Made by a program: the position numbers and the translations under genes
Assembly (NCBI GenBank): GCA_966210725.1
Contig: CBIHLN010000004.1
Location: 1-64,000, forward strand
Direction of reading: 5' to 3'
From: Lysobacter_C sp966210725
GTDB lineage: Bacteria; Pseudomonadota; Gammaproteobacteria; Xanthomonadales; Xanthomonadaceae
DNA length: 64,000 nt
Notes under the pieces: model-generated
The model's database searches: none
What the model saw: the letters and a program-made list of their open reading frames with translations, nothing else
Told to the model about the DNA's origin: nothing
Part shown: positions 43,572 to 52,909 of the stretch, piece by piece
How the letters are laid out: every line of letters starts with the position of its first letter
Position numbering within the stretch: position 1 is the first letter of the stretch

Positions 43572-46277
43572 ATGAAGGTCGAAGGCACCTTCCTGCGGAG
43601 CCGCATCGCGCGGCGCACGTTCCTGTACTTCTGCGCCGCGGCCCTGGGTCCGGTCCTGGTGCTTTCGCTCATGGCCTACCGCGCGCTGGACGACAGTTCT
43701 CGCCAGGCGCGCGATCGCGAGGTGGTGTCCGCCGCAAAGGCATACGCGTTCCAAGTGCTCGAGCGCCTCGATTCGGCCTCGTCAGTGCTTGAATTCCTGG
43801 CCGCAAGCCCGTCGGCGGATGGAGCGCGGTCGTATGGCGACCCGCCTCCGATGTTCCGGCAGGTCCGGGCCTTGCCAGGGCCCGCCGACGTGACGCGACT
43901 CCGGGCGGGCACGCGGGTGGTCGTGCGCCCGGTAGAGGGCGATCTGCCGGCTGTCACGCTCGTCCATGTTGCTGTTCCCGCGCCCGATAGCGCGGCACCC
44001 GCGACGGCGTGGATGGGCGAATTGGACCGTGCCTTCCTGTGGGGGCCCGACGAAGAGCTCGAGGACGGCCAGTCGGTCTGTGTGCGCGTGCAGGATGGGC
44101 CCATGCTCCATTGCGGTGGTGGGGCCTCAGCCGTCGACGCAGGTTCGGAGGTGCCTTCAGGCGAATGGACGCTGTTCCTCGGCGGCCGTTTCGACACGCC
44201 GTCCTGGGTGTTCACGACCTCGCTGCCTGCGCGCGGGGCCCTCGAGGCGCTCCCGGCGCTGCTCCGGAAGATCGGATGGATCTGGCTCGGCACGCTGCTG
44301 CTCGTTGCGTTGCTCAGTCTGCTCGTGATCCGCAGGACCATGCTCCCGCTGGAGGAGCTGATCGAACAGACGCGACGGATCCCGCTGGGTCTCAAGCGCG
44401 AACATCGCGCCCGGCGTAACGACGAGTTCGGTCGGTTGACGACCGCATTCGACGAAATGGGGGAGACGGTGGCGCGCCAGCTGGGTGCACTGCGTGCACT
44501 GTCGGCCGTGGATGAGAAGATCCTCCAGGGGCGCCCGCTCGGCGAGGTCGTCCACCTCGTGTTGGACCGGATCCGGCACCTGTTCCCGGATGCTCTCGTC
44601 GGCGTGGCGATCCTCCCGTCTCCCGAGAAAAAGGGCGGAATGTACTGGCGGGCGGCGGGCGACGGCACGATCCGGCGGTCACGGTTGTCGGACGCCGGCC
44701 AGGTCGGCACGGACGATCCTCCCGCGGAACACTGGTGGCCCGCGCACCGGTTCGCGCCCGGGCGGGGCATCGCCGCGATGCTGGCCAGCGAAGGCGCTGC
44801 CCGCCTCTGGTACACCCCGTTGCGCACGGTGGAAGGGGTCGCGGGACAGCTCGCCGTCGGCATGGTGGATGAGGTCACGCCGCCGGACGCCGAGATGCAC
44901 GAACTCAGCGAGATGGGCCGGCGCCTTGCGGTGGCGATGGCCAGCCAGGAGCGTGAGGCAAGGCTCATCAGCCAGGCCCGCCGCGATGCGTTGACGGGCC
45001 TGCCCAACCGCTTTGCGGCCCAGGAGGCATTGGCCGACATCGTGGCCGCCGCCGAACGGTCCGGTCACTCGGTCGCCGTGCTGTTCCTGGATCTCGACGG
45101 CTTCAAGGCGATCAATGACGGCCTGGGACACGCGACCGGTGATCGCGTGCTCGTGCAGGCAGCCGGTCTCCTGGACAGCCTGGCGCCGGGAGGCAGCCAG
45201 TTCGTCGCGCGCTATGGGGGCGACGAGTTCCTGGTGATTCTGGCGCGCTCGGATGTCACGTCTGCGATCCGGGCGGCCGAGGAGGCGGTTTCGCGCCTGA
45301 CGCGCCCGGTCGTGGTCGACGGCGTCGAGTTGTTCCTCGGCGTCAGCATCGGCATCGCGATGTACCCGGAGCATGCGACCGGCGTGGAGCGCCTGATACG
45401 ACACTCCGACATCGCCATGTACGTGAGCAAGAAGTCCGGAGGCAATGGCGTGCGGATGTTCGAGCCCTGGATGACGGGTGATGCGACTGACCGGGTCCAG
45501 CTCGAGGCCGACCTTCATCGCGCGGTTGCCGCCGGCGAGGTGGCCGTCCACTTCCAGCCGGTGGTCGATACCCGTTCCGGACGGGTCGTCGGCGCCGAGG
45601 CATTGGCGCGCTGGAATCACCCCGCGCGTGGCCGCATCGCGCCTGACGTGTTCATTCCGCTGGCCGAGAGCAGCGGCCTCATCGAGGAGCTGGGCGGCCA
45701 GGTGCTTGAAGTCGCCTGCCGGGCATTTGCCTCGTGGAAGCGTACGGGGTTCGAACTGGGCAGCGTGGCGGTCAATGTCTCCGGACGGCAGTTGCAGTCG
45801 GCGCGGTTCGTGGAAACAGTCCAACGCGCGATGGCACGGCATGGCATGGGACGTGGTGAGCTGGAGATCGAAGTCACCGAAAGCATGCTGATGGTGGATG
45901 TGGCGCGGGCCGCGGAGCGGCTGGCGGCGATCCGCGCGCTCGGTGTCCACATCTCAGTGGATGATTTCGGTACCGGCTATTCGTCCCTGGCGTACCTGAA
46001 GGACCTGCCCGTGGACATCCTGAAGATCGACCGTGCATTCATCTCGGAGATGAACACGTCGCCCGGTGGTTTCGCACTGGTCAAGGCCATCATCGCCATG
46101 GCCCATGCCACGGGGAAGTCGCTGATCGCGGAAGGGGTCGAGGATACGGCGCAGGTCGAGGCGCTGCGGGACATGGGCTGCGCCCGCATACAGGGCTACT
46201 GGTTTTCGCCACCGGTAGCGGAGGGCGTCATGCCGTCGCTTCTCAGCTCAACCCTGGCCACCGGACCGCAGTCGTAG
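43572..46277 (+). CDS. membrane GGDEF-EAL protein (c-di-GMP synthesis/breakdown)
   Basis: A 901-aa signalling protein. It has an N-terminal membrane helix (FLYFCAAALGPVLVLSLMAY), a periplasmic sensor of about 190 residues, a second helix (IGWIWLGTLLLVALLSLLVI, about 233-252), a HAMP domain, a GAF-like region (about 310-460), then GGDEF and EAL domains. The cyclase signature RYGGDEF (549-553) is intact. The phosphodiesterase signature is also intact: EAL at 676-678 in GAEALARWNHP, plus ESMLMVD and DDFGTGYSSLAYL. No RxxD inhibitory site precedes GGDEF. It is apparently co-transcribed with the pseudopilin, so it may control surface or secretion behaviour. Confidence 0.92.
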   Translation: MKVEGTFLRSRIARRTFLYFCAAALGPVLVLSLMAYRALDDSSRQARDREVVSAAKAYAFQVLERLDSASSVLEFLAASPSADGARSYGDPPPMFRQVRALPGPADVTRLRAGTRVVVRPVEGDLPAVTLVHVAVPAPDSAAPATAWMGELDRAFLWGPDEELEDGQSVCVRVQDGPMLHCGGGASAVDAGSEVPSGEWTLFLGGRFDTPSWVFTTSLPARGALEALPALLRKIGWIWLGTLLLVALLSLLVIRRTMLPLEELIEQTRRIPLGLKREHRARRNDEFGRLTTAFDEMGETVARQLGALRALSAVDEKILQGRPLGEVVHLVLDRIRHLFPDALVGVAILPSPEKKGGMYWRAAGDGTIRRSRLSDAGQVGTDDPPAEHWWPAHRFAPGRGIAAMLASEGAARLWYTPLRTVEGVAGQLAVGMVDEVTPPDAEMHELSEMGRRLAVAMASQEREARLISQARRDALTGLPNRFAAQEALADIVAAAERSGHSVAVLFLDLDGFKAINDGLGHATGDRVLVQAAGLLDSLAPGGSQFVARYGGDEFLVILARSDVTSAIRAAEEAVSRLTRPVVVDGVELFLGVSIGIAMYPEHATGVERLIRHSDIAMYVSKKSGGNGVRMFEPWMTGDATDRVQLEADLHRAVAAGEVAVHFQPVVDTRSGRVVGAEALARWNHPARGRIAPDVFIPLAESSGLIEELGGQVLEVACRAFASWKRTGFELGSVAVNVSGRQLQSARFVETVQRAMARHGMGRGELEIEVTESMLMVDVARAAERLAAIRALGVHISVDDFGTGYSSLAYLKDLPVDILKIDRAFISEMNTSPGGFALVKAIIAMAHATGKSLIAEGVEDTAQVEALRDMGCARIQGYWFSPPVAEGVMPSLLSSTLATGPQS

Positions 46278-46292
46278 CGTCGTCCCTGAGGC

Positions 46293-46886
46293 TCAGGCCG
46301 CTTCGTCGTTGGGCAGGCACGTGTCGACGCGCGCGAACCACTCGCCGTCCTGGGGGACGAACATCGAGCAGGCCTGCATCGGGCCCTTGTAGATGTGGAC
46401 CGACACCGCCACCGCGTCCTGCCGGGTGTTGCGGATGGTGTGGTACTCGTGCGGCGGAATCAGGCTGCCGGCGCTGCCGGGGCCCGCGACCATGCCCCCC
46501 GCGGCGCGGAACCGGAACCGGTCGCCCTCGCGCTCGAGCAGTTCGTACTGGGTGATCTCCAGCTCGCCGTCCCACACGCCCTCCACGCACCACAGCCCGC
46601 AGTGGTCGTGCACCGGCGTGCCCTGGCCCGGGCCCCACGTCATCGCCACCACGCTGTAGCCCAGTTCCGGGCTGCGGTAGATCTCGCGGCGCGCGTAGTG
46701 GTCGTCGATCGGGTCGAACACGCACGCCGGCAGGCTGACGTCGCGGTCGCGGATCATCCGGCACAGGGTGTTGCGCAGCGCGGAGGTGACGGCGTGTTCG
46801 TCGCCGGCGGAGACCGCCTGGTCGAGCGCATGGACCAGCTTGTCGTGGCCGGGGAAGTCGATGTCGGGCAGGGCGGCAGCGTTCAT
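46293..46886 (-). CDS. cysteine dioxygenase family protein
   Basis: A 197-aa cupin that likely oxidises cysteine (or a related thiol) to its sulfinate with Fe(II) and O2. The metal ligands appear as H-x-H in GTPVHDHCGLWCVEG and a third His in PPHEYHTIRN, as in cysteine dioxygenases. It is convergent with the GGDEF-EAL gene (15 bases apart) and lies ahead of a MetX-type acyltransferase, giving a sulfur amino-acid context. A 3-mercaptopropionate dioxygenase role cannot be excluded. Confidence 0.85.
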   Translation of the reverse strand: MNAAALPDIDFPGHDKLVHALDQAVSAGDEHAVTSALRNTLCRMIRDRDVSLPACVFDPIDDHYARREIYRSPELGYSVVAMTWGPGQGTPVHDHCGLWCVEGVWDGELEITQYELLEREGDRFRFRAAGGMVAGPGSAGSLIPPHEYHTIRNTRQDAVAVSVHIYKGPMQACSMFVPQDGEWFARVDTCLPNDEAA

Positions 46887-46990
46887 GCCGGGGATTTTAC
46901 GCGGGTGGGGCGGCGGCTGCCGGATGGAGGTCTTTGCTCCCCCTCCCGCGTGCAGGGGCAGGAGCTCACCCCGGGTGGCCGGAATCGGCC

Positions 46991-48127
46991 CTATTCCAAT
47001 CCATCCAGGAACGACCGCACTGCCGGGCCGAAGCGCGCGATGTCGACCAGGAAGGCGTCATGGCCCTGTGGCGATTCCAGCGGCACGAAACGCGCCTGCG
47101 CGCCGCCGTCGCGCAGGCCGTCGGCGATCTCCTGCTGCTGCTGCAGGGGGAAGAGGATGTCGGTGTGCACGCCGATGGCCAGGGCTCTCTCGACGGTGAT
47201 CTTCGCCAGGCCGGCGCGGGTCTGGCCGTCGCTGGGGCCGCCGCGGCGCTCGCAGTAGTCGCCCAGGTCGAACCAGTCCATCGACCGGCTGAGGTAGAGG
47301 TAGCAGTTGGGGTCGAAGCGCCGCACGAAGCGGCGGGCGTGCGCTTCCAGGTAGCTTTCGACTTCGAACTCCAACCCGAACGGCTCGTCATCGGCGCGGT
47401 CCGAGTCCAGCCTCACGCGCCCGAAGCGGCCGTCCCACTCCAGTGCGGACCGGTAGGTGATCACGCCCAGCTTGCGCGCCATGCGCATGCCGGACTCGGG
47501 GTAGTGGTCGTCGTCGTAGTCGCCGCCATTCCACTGCGGGTCCAGGCGGATGGCCTCGCGCTGGAGCGAGCGGATCGCGATGGAGAACGGCAGTGCGCGC
47601 GCCGCACCCGAGATGTTGATATGGCTGCGCGCGATGCCCGGATGCCGCACCAGCAGCGCCAGCGCGGTCATGCCGCCCATCGAATTGCCGACCACGCAGG
47701 CCAGGCGGTCGATGCCGAGTTCGCGGACCACGCACAACGCGGCCTCGGCGCCGTCCTCGATCGACAGTTCGGGAAACGCCAGCCGGTAGGGTGCGCCGGT
47801 CGCGGGGTCGACCGACGCCGGGCCCGTGGACCCCTTGCAGCTGCCCAGCGAGTTGACGCAGACCACGAACCAGCGGTCGGTGTCGATCGGCTTGCCTGGG
47901 CCGACCATGGCGTCCCACCAGCCCGCTTCCGGGTTGGCGTCGCTGGCGGCGGCGTGCGCGTCGGGCGACAGGCCCGTCAGGATCAGCACCGCGTTGTCGC
48001 GCGCCGCGTTGAGCACGCCCCACGTCTCGTACGCCACCCGCGCGCCGTGGAGCACGCCGCCGCGCCGCATCGGGAACGGGTCGGGCAGGGCAACGAAGCG
48101 GGTACCGGGCGGGATGAATTCGGTCAT
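46991..48127 (-). CDS. metX: MetX-type homoserine/serine O-acyltransferase
   Basis: A 378-aa alpha/beta-hydrolase-fold acyltransferase in methionine or cysteine synthesis. It carries the family segments NSLGSCKGSTGPAS and the nucleophile elbow GNSMGGM with Ser149, and a catalytic His356 in SPQGHDAFLVD. MetX proteins acylate homoserine. In xanthomonads and relatives some MetX-like enzymes use succinyl-CoA or act on serine, so calling it strictly homoserine acetyltransferase would be unsafe. ATG 48127 gives the normal family start. Confidence 0.88.
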   Translation of the reverse strand: MTEFIPPGTRFVALPDPFPMRRGGVLHGARVAYETWGVLNAARDNAVLILTGLSPDAHAAASDANPEAGWWDAMVGPGKPIDTDRWFVVCVNSLGSCKGSTGPASVDPATGAPYRLAFPELSIEDGAEAALCVVRELGIDRLACVVGNSMGGMTALALLVRHPGIARSHINISGAARALPFSIAIRSLQREAIRLDPQWNGGDYDDDHYPESGMRMARKLGVITYRSALEWDGRFGRVRLDSDRADDEPFGLEFEVESYLEAHARRFVRRFDPNCYLYLSRSMDWFDLGDYCERRGGPSDGQTRAGLAKITVERALAIGVHTDILFPLQQQQEIADGLRDGGAQARFVPLESPQGHDAFLVDIARFGPAVRSFLDGLE

Positions 48128-48194
48128 GCCGGGCGGATCCTTCTGGCGGCGTGGAGTCACGGGCCCGGCATTGTGCCTCGTCGGGCCAGTGCGA

Positions 48195-49220
48195 TCAGCG
48201 CACGTCCTGGTCGATGAGCAGCGCGATGCGCGATTGCGCGCCCGGTGCGGCATGCACCGGCGCCGAAGTGAAATCACCCGCCTGCGCGGCGGCGTCGCCC
48301 CGCATGGACACGCGCGCGACCACCTCGACCGTGTCCAGCTGCGACAGCCTGAGCGTCGGCATCGGGCTGTCGCCGTCGTCGAGCGTCACCACCGTGGGCA
48401 GCGCGGACACCGGCAGCCGCTCCACGGCCACCGGCATCGGCGGACCTTCGAGCTGGCGCGCGATCACGTACACGACCGCACCTTCGGGCAGGCGCATGGC
48501 CAGCTGTGGATCCAGCGACACGCTGGCGGTGATGCCCGGGCCGGGCCCCGTCGCCGCGCCCGGCGCCGGGGCGGCCGCGACCGCGGCAGGCAGCGGCGGC
48601 AGGCCGGCTTCCTTGCGCGCGATGTCGATCTGTTCGCGCAAGGGCGCGGCCGTGGTGGGGTCGACGATGCCGAGCAAGGGCTCCCACGTGGCTGCGGCGT
48701 CGGCGTGCTGGCCGCGCTGGCGCTGCGCGATGCCCAGGAACCAGCGGCTGCGCTGGTGCATCGGTTGCACCTGCAGGGCGCGCTGCAGCAGGTCGATGGC
48801 CGTGTCGTCGAAGCGACGGTTGTCGCTGGCCAGCGCACGCGACTCGGCGGCTTCGGCCAGCAGGTCGGCGTCGTCAGGCGCCAGCGCGACGGCACGGGCA
48901 AAGGCATCGCGCGCGTCGTTCGTGCGGGCTTCAGCGGCGTAGGCGCGCGCCAGCAGGCGCCAGCCCTCGGCCTGCGACGGGTCGCGCTCCAGCGCCTCTT
49001 CGAGGCTGGCGATCGCTTCGGGCAGCGTTTCCGGCGGCCGGCGCTTGGCAGGGTCCAGCGCCTCGGGGTTGCCGACCGCGAGGTACAGCGTGCCGGCCAG
49101 CACGGCGAGCAGGACAACCGCGGCCAGTCCCGGCACGCGTGCCTGCCGCCACAGCGGCGCGGTCGCCCAGGCCAGGGCGCCGAGGGCCAGCAACGCGGCC
49201 AGGGTCACGAACAGCGCCAT
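48195..49220 (-). CDS. ccmI: cytochrome c biogenesis protein CcmI
   Basis: The 341-aa protein delivers apocytochrome c to the haem ligation complex. It has two N-terminal helices (LFVTLAALLALGALAWATAPLW and VPGLAAVVLLAVLAGTLYLAV) and a periplasmic TPR region (RDPSQAEGWRLLARAYAAEA, LAPDDADLLAEAAES), then a C-terminal domain. The ATG shares a base with the ccmH stop. Last gene of the ccm operon. Confidence 0.9.
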   Translation of the reverse strand: MALFVTLAALLALGALAWATAPLWRQARVPGLAAVVLLAVLAGTLYLAVGNPEALDPAKRRPPETLPEAIASLEEALERDPSQAEGWRLLARAYAAEARTNDARDAFARAVALAPDDADLLAEAAESRALASDNRRFDDTAIDLLQRALQVQPMHQRSRWFLGIAQRQRGQHADAAATWEPLLGIVDPTTAAPLREQIDIARKEAGLPPLPAAVAAAPAPGAATGPGPGITASVSLDPQLAMRLPEGAVVYVIARQLEGPPMPVAVERLPVSALPTVVTLDDGDSPMPTLRLSQLDTVEVVARVSMRGDAAAQAGDFTSAPVHAAPGAQSRIALLIDQDVR

Positions 49221-49690
49221 CACCACTCCTGCCCATCGTCTTCAGGCACCACGCGCGCGCCGCGACGGCGTACCGCCAGCACCACCGCGACGCCGCCGGC
49301 CAGCAGCACCAGCGCCGGCCCGAACCACAGCAGCCACGTGTTGGATTTCAGCTCGGGCCGGTACAGCACGAACTCGCCGTACCGCGTGACGAGGAACTCC
49401 TTGATCTCCTCGTCCGAGCGGCCGGCGTGCATCAGGTCCAGCACCTCGCGGCGCAGGTCGTGCGCGATCTGGGCGTCGGAGTCGGCCAGCGACTGGTTCT
49501 GGCACATCACGCAGCGCAGCTCGGCGACCAGGGCGTGGAAGCGGCGCTCCTCGGCGGTGTCGGTGAACTGCAGCGGCGTGGGGTCGGCGTTGGCCTGTGC
49601 GAGGACCGGCAGCGGCATCGACGCCAGCGCGAGCAGCGCGCACAGCACCAGCAGCGCCGTGTGCAGGCGACGGGCGGGCGGGCGCGTCAC
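49220..49690 (-). CDS. ccmH: cytochrome c maturation thiol oxidoreductase CcmH
   Basis: A 156-aa protein that keeps the CxxCH cysteines of apocytochromes reduced. It has a signal peptide, the LRCxxC active site (ELRCVMCQNQSLADS), the conserved RYGEFVLYRP and a C-terminal membrane helix. The GTG at 49690 overlaps the ccmG stop (GTGA), a tight translational link. Confidence 0.93.
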   Translation of the reverse strand: MTRPPARRLHTALLVLCALLALASMPLPVLAQANADPTPLQFTDTAEERRFHALVAELRCVMCQNQSLADSDAQIAHDLRREVLDLMHAGRSDEEIKEFLVTRYGEFVLYRPELKSNTWLLWFGPALVLLAGGVAVVLAVRRRGARVVPEDDGQEW

Positions 49691-50271
49691 AGCGACTGCT
49701 CCGTCGGGATGCGCTCGACCGCCTGCAGCGCAGGCAACAATTCGTCCTGGATGATCCCGTCGGTGACGGTGCCCACGTGCTTCCAGCGCACCACGCCGTT
49801 GGCATCGACCAGGAAGGTTTCGGGCGCGCCGTAGATGCCCCAGTCGATGGCGGTGCGGCCGTCCGGGTCGACCAGCACCATCCAGTACGGGTTGCCGAAC
49901 TGCTCCAGCCAACGCAGCGCGTCGGTTCGCTCGTCCTTGAGGTTGTAGCCGATCACGCGCACCCGCTTGGTCTCGGCGAAGCGCGTCAGCACCGGGTGCT
50001 CGACGCGGCACTCCGGGCACCAGCTGCCCCAGACATTGAGCAGGTACGGCGCGCCACGCAGGTCCTGGCCTGAGACCATGCGGCCGGGTTCGTGCAGCAG
50101 CGGCAGCGAGAACTCGGGTGCGGGGCGGTCGATCAGTGCCGAGGGCAGGGCGTCGCGGCCGGGGTTGCGGCTCATCCACACGCCCGCGGCCAGCAGCACG
50201 CCCAGCGCCGCCACCACCATCAGCGGCAGCCAGCGGGCGAGGGACGGACGGGCGGCAGCGGGGTCGGTCAT
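49687..50271 (-). CDS. ccmG: periplasmic thioredoxin-like CcmG/DsbE
   Basis: A 194-aa membrane-anchored thioredoxin-fold protein. It has an N-terminal helix (LPLMVVAALGVLLAAGVWM) and the CcmG active site NVWGSWCPECRVEHP with the WCPEC redox pair. The conserved GIYGAPETFLVD holds the cis-proline. It reduces CcmH or apocytochrome c. The start overlaps the ccmF stop by 4 bases. Confidence 0.94.
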   Translation of the reverse strand: MTDPAAARPSLARWLPLMVVAALGVLLAAGVWMSRNPGRDALPSALIDRPAPEFSLPLLHEPGRMVSGQDLRGAPYLLNVWGSWCPECRVEHPVLTRFAETKRVRVIGYNLKDERTDALRWLEQFGNPYWMVLVDPDGRTAIDWGIYGAPETFLVDANGVVRWKHVGTVTDGIIQDELLPALQAVERIPTEQSL

Positions 50272-52202
50272 CGCGAAGGCTCGGTTTCGGGGGCGATCGG
50301 CTTGCGGAAGCGGCGGTCGGTGGCAGTGACGAAACCGCCCAGCATCATCAGCAGCGCGCCCGCCCATATCCAGCGGACGAACGGCTTGACGTGCACGCGC
50401 AGCGCCCACGCGCCATCGCCCAGCGGCTCGCCGAGGGCGACATACAGGTCGCGGGTGACGCCGGGGATCAGCGCCGCCTCGGTCATGACCTGGCCGCCGG
50501 CCGCGTAGGCGCGTTTCTCCGGGTGCATGACCGCGATGCGGTGCTCACCGTTGAAGACCGTGACGGTGCCGCGGTCGGCCAGGAAGTTCGGCCCCTGCAC
50601 CTTGTCGACGCCGTCGAAGCGGAAGCGGTAGTCGCCCAGGGTGACGTGGTTGCCCGGCGCCACCGCGACCTCGCGCTGGCGGTTGAGGCCTTCGGTGAGC
50701 AGCGCGCCGACCAGGAACACCGCGATGCCCAGGTGCGCCAGGATCATGCCCGCCATTTCCGGAGTGAAGCGGCCGTTGGCGCGCAGGCGCGACCACACGA
50801 AGCGCAGCGTGCCACCCGCCACCCATACCGCACCGAAGATGCCCGCGGCCACCTTCCACGCGCCCTGCGGGGCCAGGAAGAACGCGCCGGCGCCGGCGAT
50901 CAGTGCGACCACCAGCCACGGCACCAGCATCGCCAGCGGCCGGGAGGCCTGCTCGCGCTGCCAGCGCGTCAGCGCGCCAAAGGGCACCAGCAGCACCAGC
51001 GGCGCCATCAGCAGGATGAACATCAGCGCGAAGTACGGCGGGCCCACCGAGATCTTGCCCAGCCCCAGCGCGTCAGCCAGCAGCGGGTACAGCGTGCCGA
51101 TCAGCACCATGGCGCAGGCGGTCACCAGCAGCAGGTTGTTGGCCAGCAGCAGCGTCTCGCGCGAGGCCGGCGCGAACGGCTTGCCGTCGTTGAGCGTGGA
51201 CGGCGCGCGCAGCGCGTACAGCAGCAGCGAGCCGCCGATCACGAGGCCCAGGAACACGAGGATGAAGAGGCCGCGCGAGGGGTCGGCGGCGAAGCTGTGC
51301 ACGCTGGTGAGCACGCCCGAGCGCACCAGAAACGCGCCCAGCAACGACAGCGAGAAGGTGGCGATGGCCAGCAGCAGCGTCCAGCTGCGGAAGCTCCCGC
51401 GCTTCTCGGTGACCGCCTGCGAGTGGATCAGCGCCGCGCCGGCCAGCCACGGCATGAAGCTGGCGTTCTCGACCGGGTCCCAGAACCACCAGCCGCCCCA
51501 GCCCAACTCGTAGTAGGCCCACCAGCTGCCCAGTGCGATGCCCAGCGTCAGGAAGGCCCACGCGATGTTGGTCCACGGCCGTGTCCAGCGCAGCCAGCGC
51601 GTGTCGACACGGCCGTCCAGCAGCGCGGCGATGGCGAAGGCGAACGACACCGCGAACCCGACGTAGCCGAAGTACAGCATCGGCGGGTGGATGATCATGC
51701 CCGGGTCCTGCAGAAGCGGGTTGAGGTCGCGCCCTTCAACCGCCGCCGGTAGCAACCGCGCGAACGGGTTGCTGGTGAAGATCAGGAACGCCAGGAACCC
51801 CGCCGCGACCACACCCATCACGCCCAGCACGCGGGCGCTGACCGTGGCCGGCAGCGTGTGCGAGAAGCGCGCGACCGCGGCGGTCCACAGCGCGATCACC
51901 AGCGTCCACAGCAGCAGCGAGCCCTCGTGCGAGCCCCACACCGCGGTGATGCGGTAGACCATCGGCAGCAGCGTGTTGCTGTGCTGGGCCACGTAGCCGA
52001 CGGAAAAGTCCTGCGCGATGAACGCATGCGTCAGCAGGCCGTAGGCGAGGGCGACCAGCGCCAGCTGTGCGTACGCAGCCGGTCGCGCAACCGCCATCCA
52101 GGGCGTTACGCCGCGATGGGCGCCCGCCAGCGGCAGCACCGCCTGAAGCAGCGCGACCAGCAGGGCCAGCACCAGGGCGACCTGGCCGAGCTCAGGCAGC
52201 AT
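50268..52202 (-). CDS. ccmF: haem lyase subunit CcmF
   Basis: The 644-aa polytopic membrane protein joins haem to apocytochrome c with CcmH and CcmI. The WWD haem-handling motif is clear (WGGWWFWDPVENASFMPWLA), and the N-terminal segment HNTLLPMVYR-like QHSNTLLPMVYRITAVWGSH is typical. Length and helix count fit CcmF/NrfE. It lies 45 bases after ccmE. Confidence 0.95.
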   Translation of the reverse strand: MLPELGQVALVLALLVALLQAVLPLAGAHRGVTPWMAVARPAAYAQLALVALAYGLLTHAFIAQDFSVGYVAQHSNTLLPMVYRITAVWGSHEGSLLLWTLVIALWTAAVARFSHTLPATVSARVLGVMGVVAAGFLAFLIFTSNPFARLLPAAVEGRDLNPLLQDPGMIIHPPMLYFGYVGFAVSFAFAIAALLDGRVDTRWLRWTRPWTNIAWAFLTLGIALGSWWAYYELGWGGWWFWDPVENASFMPWLAGAALIHSQAVTEKRGSFRSWTLLLAIATFSLSLLGAFLVRSGVLTSVHSFAADPSRGLFILVFLGLVIGGSLLLYALRAPSTLNDGKPFAPASRETLLLANNLLLVTACAMVLIGTLYPLLADALGLGKISVGPPYFALMFILLMAPLVLLVPFGALTRWQREQASRPLAMLVPWLVVALIAGAGAFFLAPQGAWKVAAGIFGAVWVAGGTLRFVWSRLRANGRFTPEMAGMILAHLGIAVFLVGALLTEGLNRQREVAVAPGNHVTLGDYRFRFDGVDKVQGPNFLADRGTVTVFNGEHRIAVMHPEKRAYAAGGQVMTEAALIPGVTRDLYVALGEPLGDGAWALRVHVKPFVRWIWAGALLMMLGGFVTATDRRFRKPIAPETEPSR

Positions 52203-52247
52203 CGCGACCCATCCCGTCCAGGCACGCGGCGCCCACGGACAGCGCCA

Positions 52248-52742
52248 TCAGTACGCCGCTCCGTCGGCGGCGGCGTCCGCGGCTGGCGCGTCGACATCGT
52301 GCTTGCGGTGCGCCTGGCCCATCTTGTCGGCGACTTCCTTGGGCATGTAGGTCTCGTCGTGCTTGGCCAGCAGTTCTTCGGCCACGAACACGTCGCCCTG
52401 CATGCGGCCGGTGGCGACCACCGCCTGGTTCTCGCGGAACAGGTCGGGGAGGATGCCGGTGTAGGACACGGGCAGCTCGGCGTCGCCGTCGGTGACGCGG
52501 AAGTGCGCCTCCATCGAGCCGCTGGGGCGGTCGAACGAGCCCTTGGCGACCATGCCGCCCAGTCTGAAGCGGGCGGTGCCGTCGCTCACCTGCGGGCCGG
52601 CTTCGCCGGTCAGCACTTCGTTGGGTGTGTAGAGGTAGGCCACGTTGCGCTGCAGCGCCATCGCGACCAGCGCGGCCGCGATGCCGGCGGCGGCGACCAG
52701 CGCGAGGATCCAGGTCAGGCGGCGGCGACGGGTGGGGTTCAT
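52248..52742 (-). CDS. ccmE: haem chaperone CcmE
   Basis: A 164-aa membrane-anchored periplasmic haem carrier. The haem-binding His128 is in LLAKHDETYMP, with Tyr132 as axial partner (HxxxY type, not the CxxxY variant). It has a basic N-terminus with one helix and a flexible, His-containing tail. The ATG overlaps the ccmD stop. Confidence 0.95.
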   Translation of the reverse strand: MNPTRRRRLTWILALVAAAGIAAALVAMALQRNVAYLYTPNEVLTGEAGPQVSDGTARFRLGGMVAKGSFDRPSGSMEAHFRVTDGDAELPVSYTGILPDLFRENQAVVATGRMQGDVFVAEELLAKHDETYMPKEVADKMGQAHRKHDVDAPAADAAADGAAY

Positions 52743-52909
52743 CGGGTCAACTCGTTGGGATTCATGCCCGCGCGCGGGGCGGCGCGGGCGGCGCGCTGGC
52801 GGGCGGCCCGCATGGCGCGGCGGATCTGCAGGCGCGGGGCGATGAACTCGTAGGCCATCACCAGCACGAACACCGCGTAGGCCGCGACCACGTATTCCAG
52901 GTAGCTCAT
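52739..52909 (-). CDS. ccmD: small membrane protein CcmD
   Basis: A 56-aa single-helix protein (YVVAAYAVFVLVMAYEFI) with a strongly basic C-terminal half. It helps release holo-CcmE from CcmABC. The size, topology and place between ccmC and ccmE identify it. It overlaps both neighbours by 4 bases. Confidence 0.9.
   Translation of the reverse strand: MSYLEYVVAAYAVFVLVMAYEFIAPRLQIRRAMRAARQRAARAAPRAGMNPNELTR

Noticed and set aside
46934..48217. 427-codon open frame on the + strand
   Set aside because: It is antisense to metX and part of the cysteine dioxygenase upstream region; composition is Arg/Ala/Gly/Val-rich as expected for a GC-rich shadow frame.
47826..49754. 642-codon open frame on the + strand
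   Set aside because: Antisense to metX, ccmI and ccmH; runs of Ser/Arg/Gly with no recognisable domain.
50118..51752. 544-codon open frame on the + strand
   Set aside because: Antisense to ccmF, which has clear haem-lyase motifs; the frame is a GC-rich artefact.
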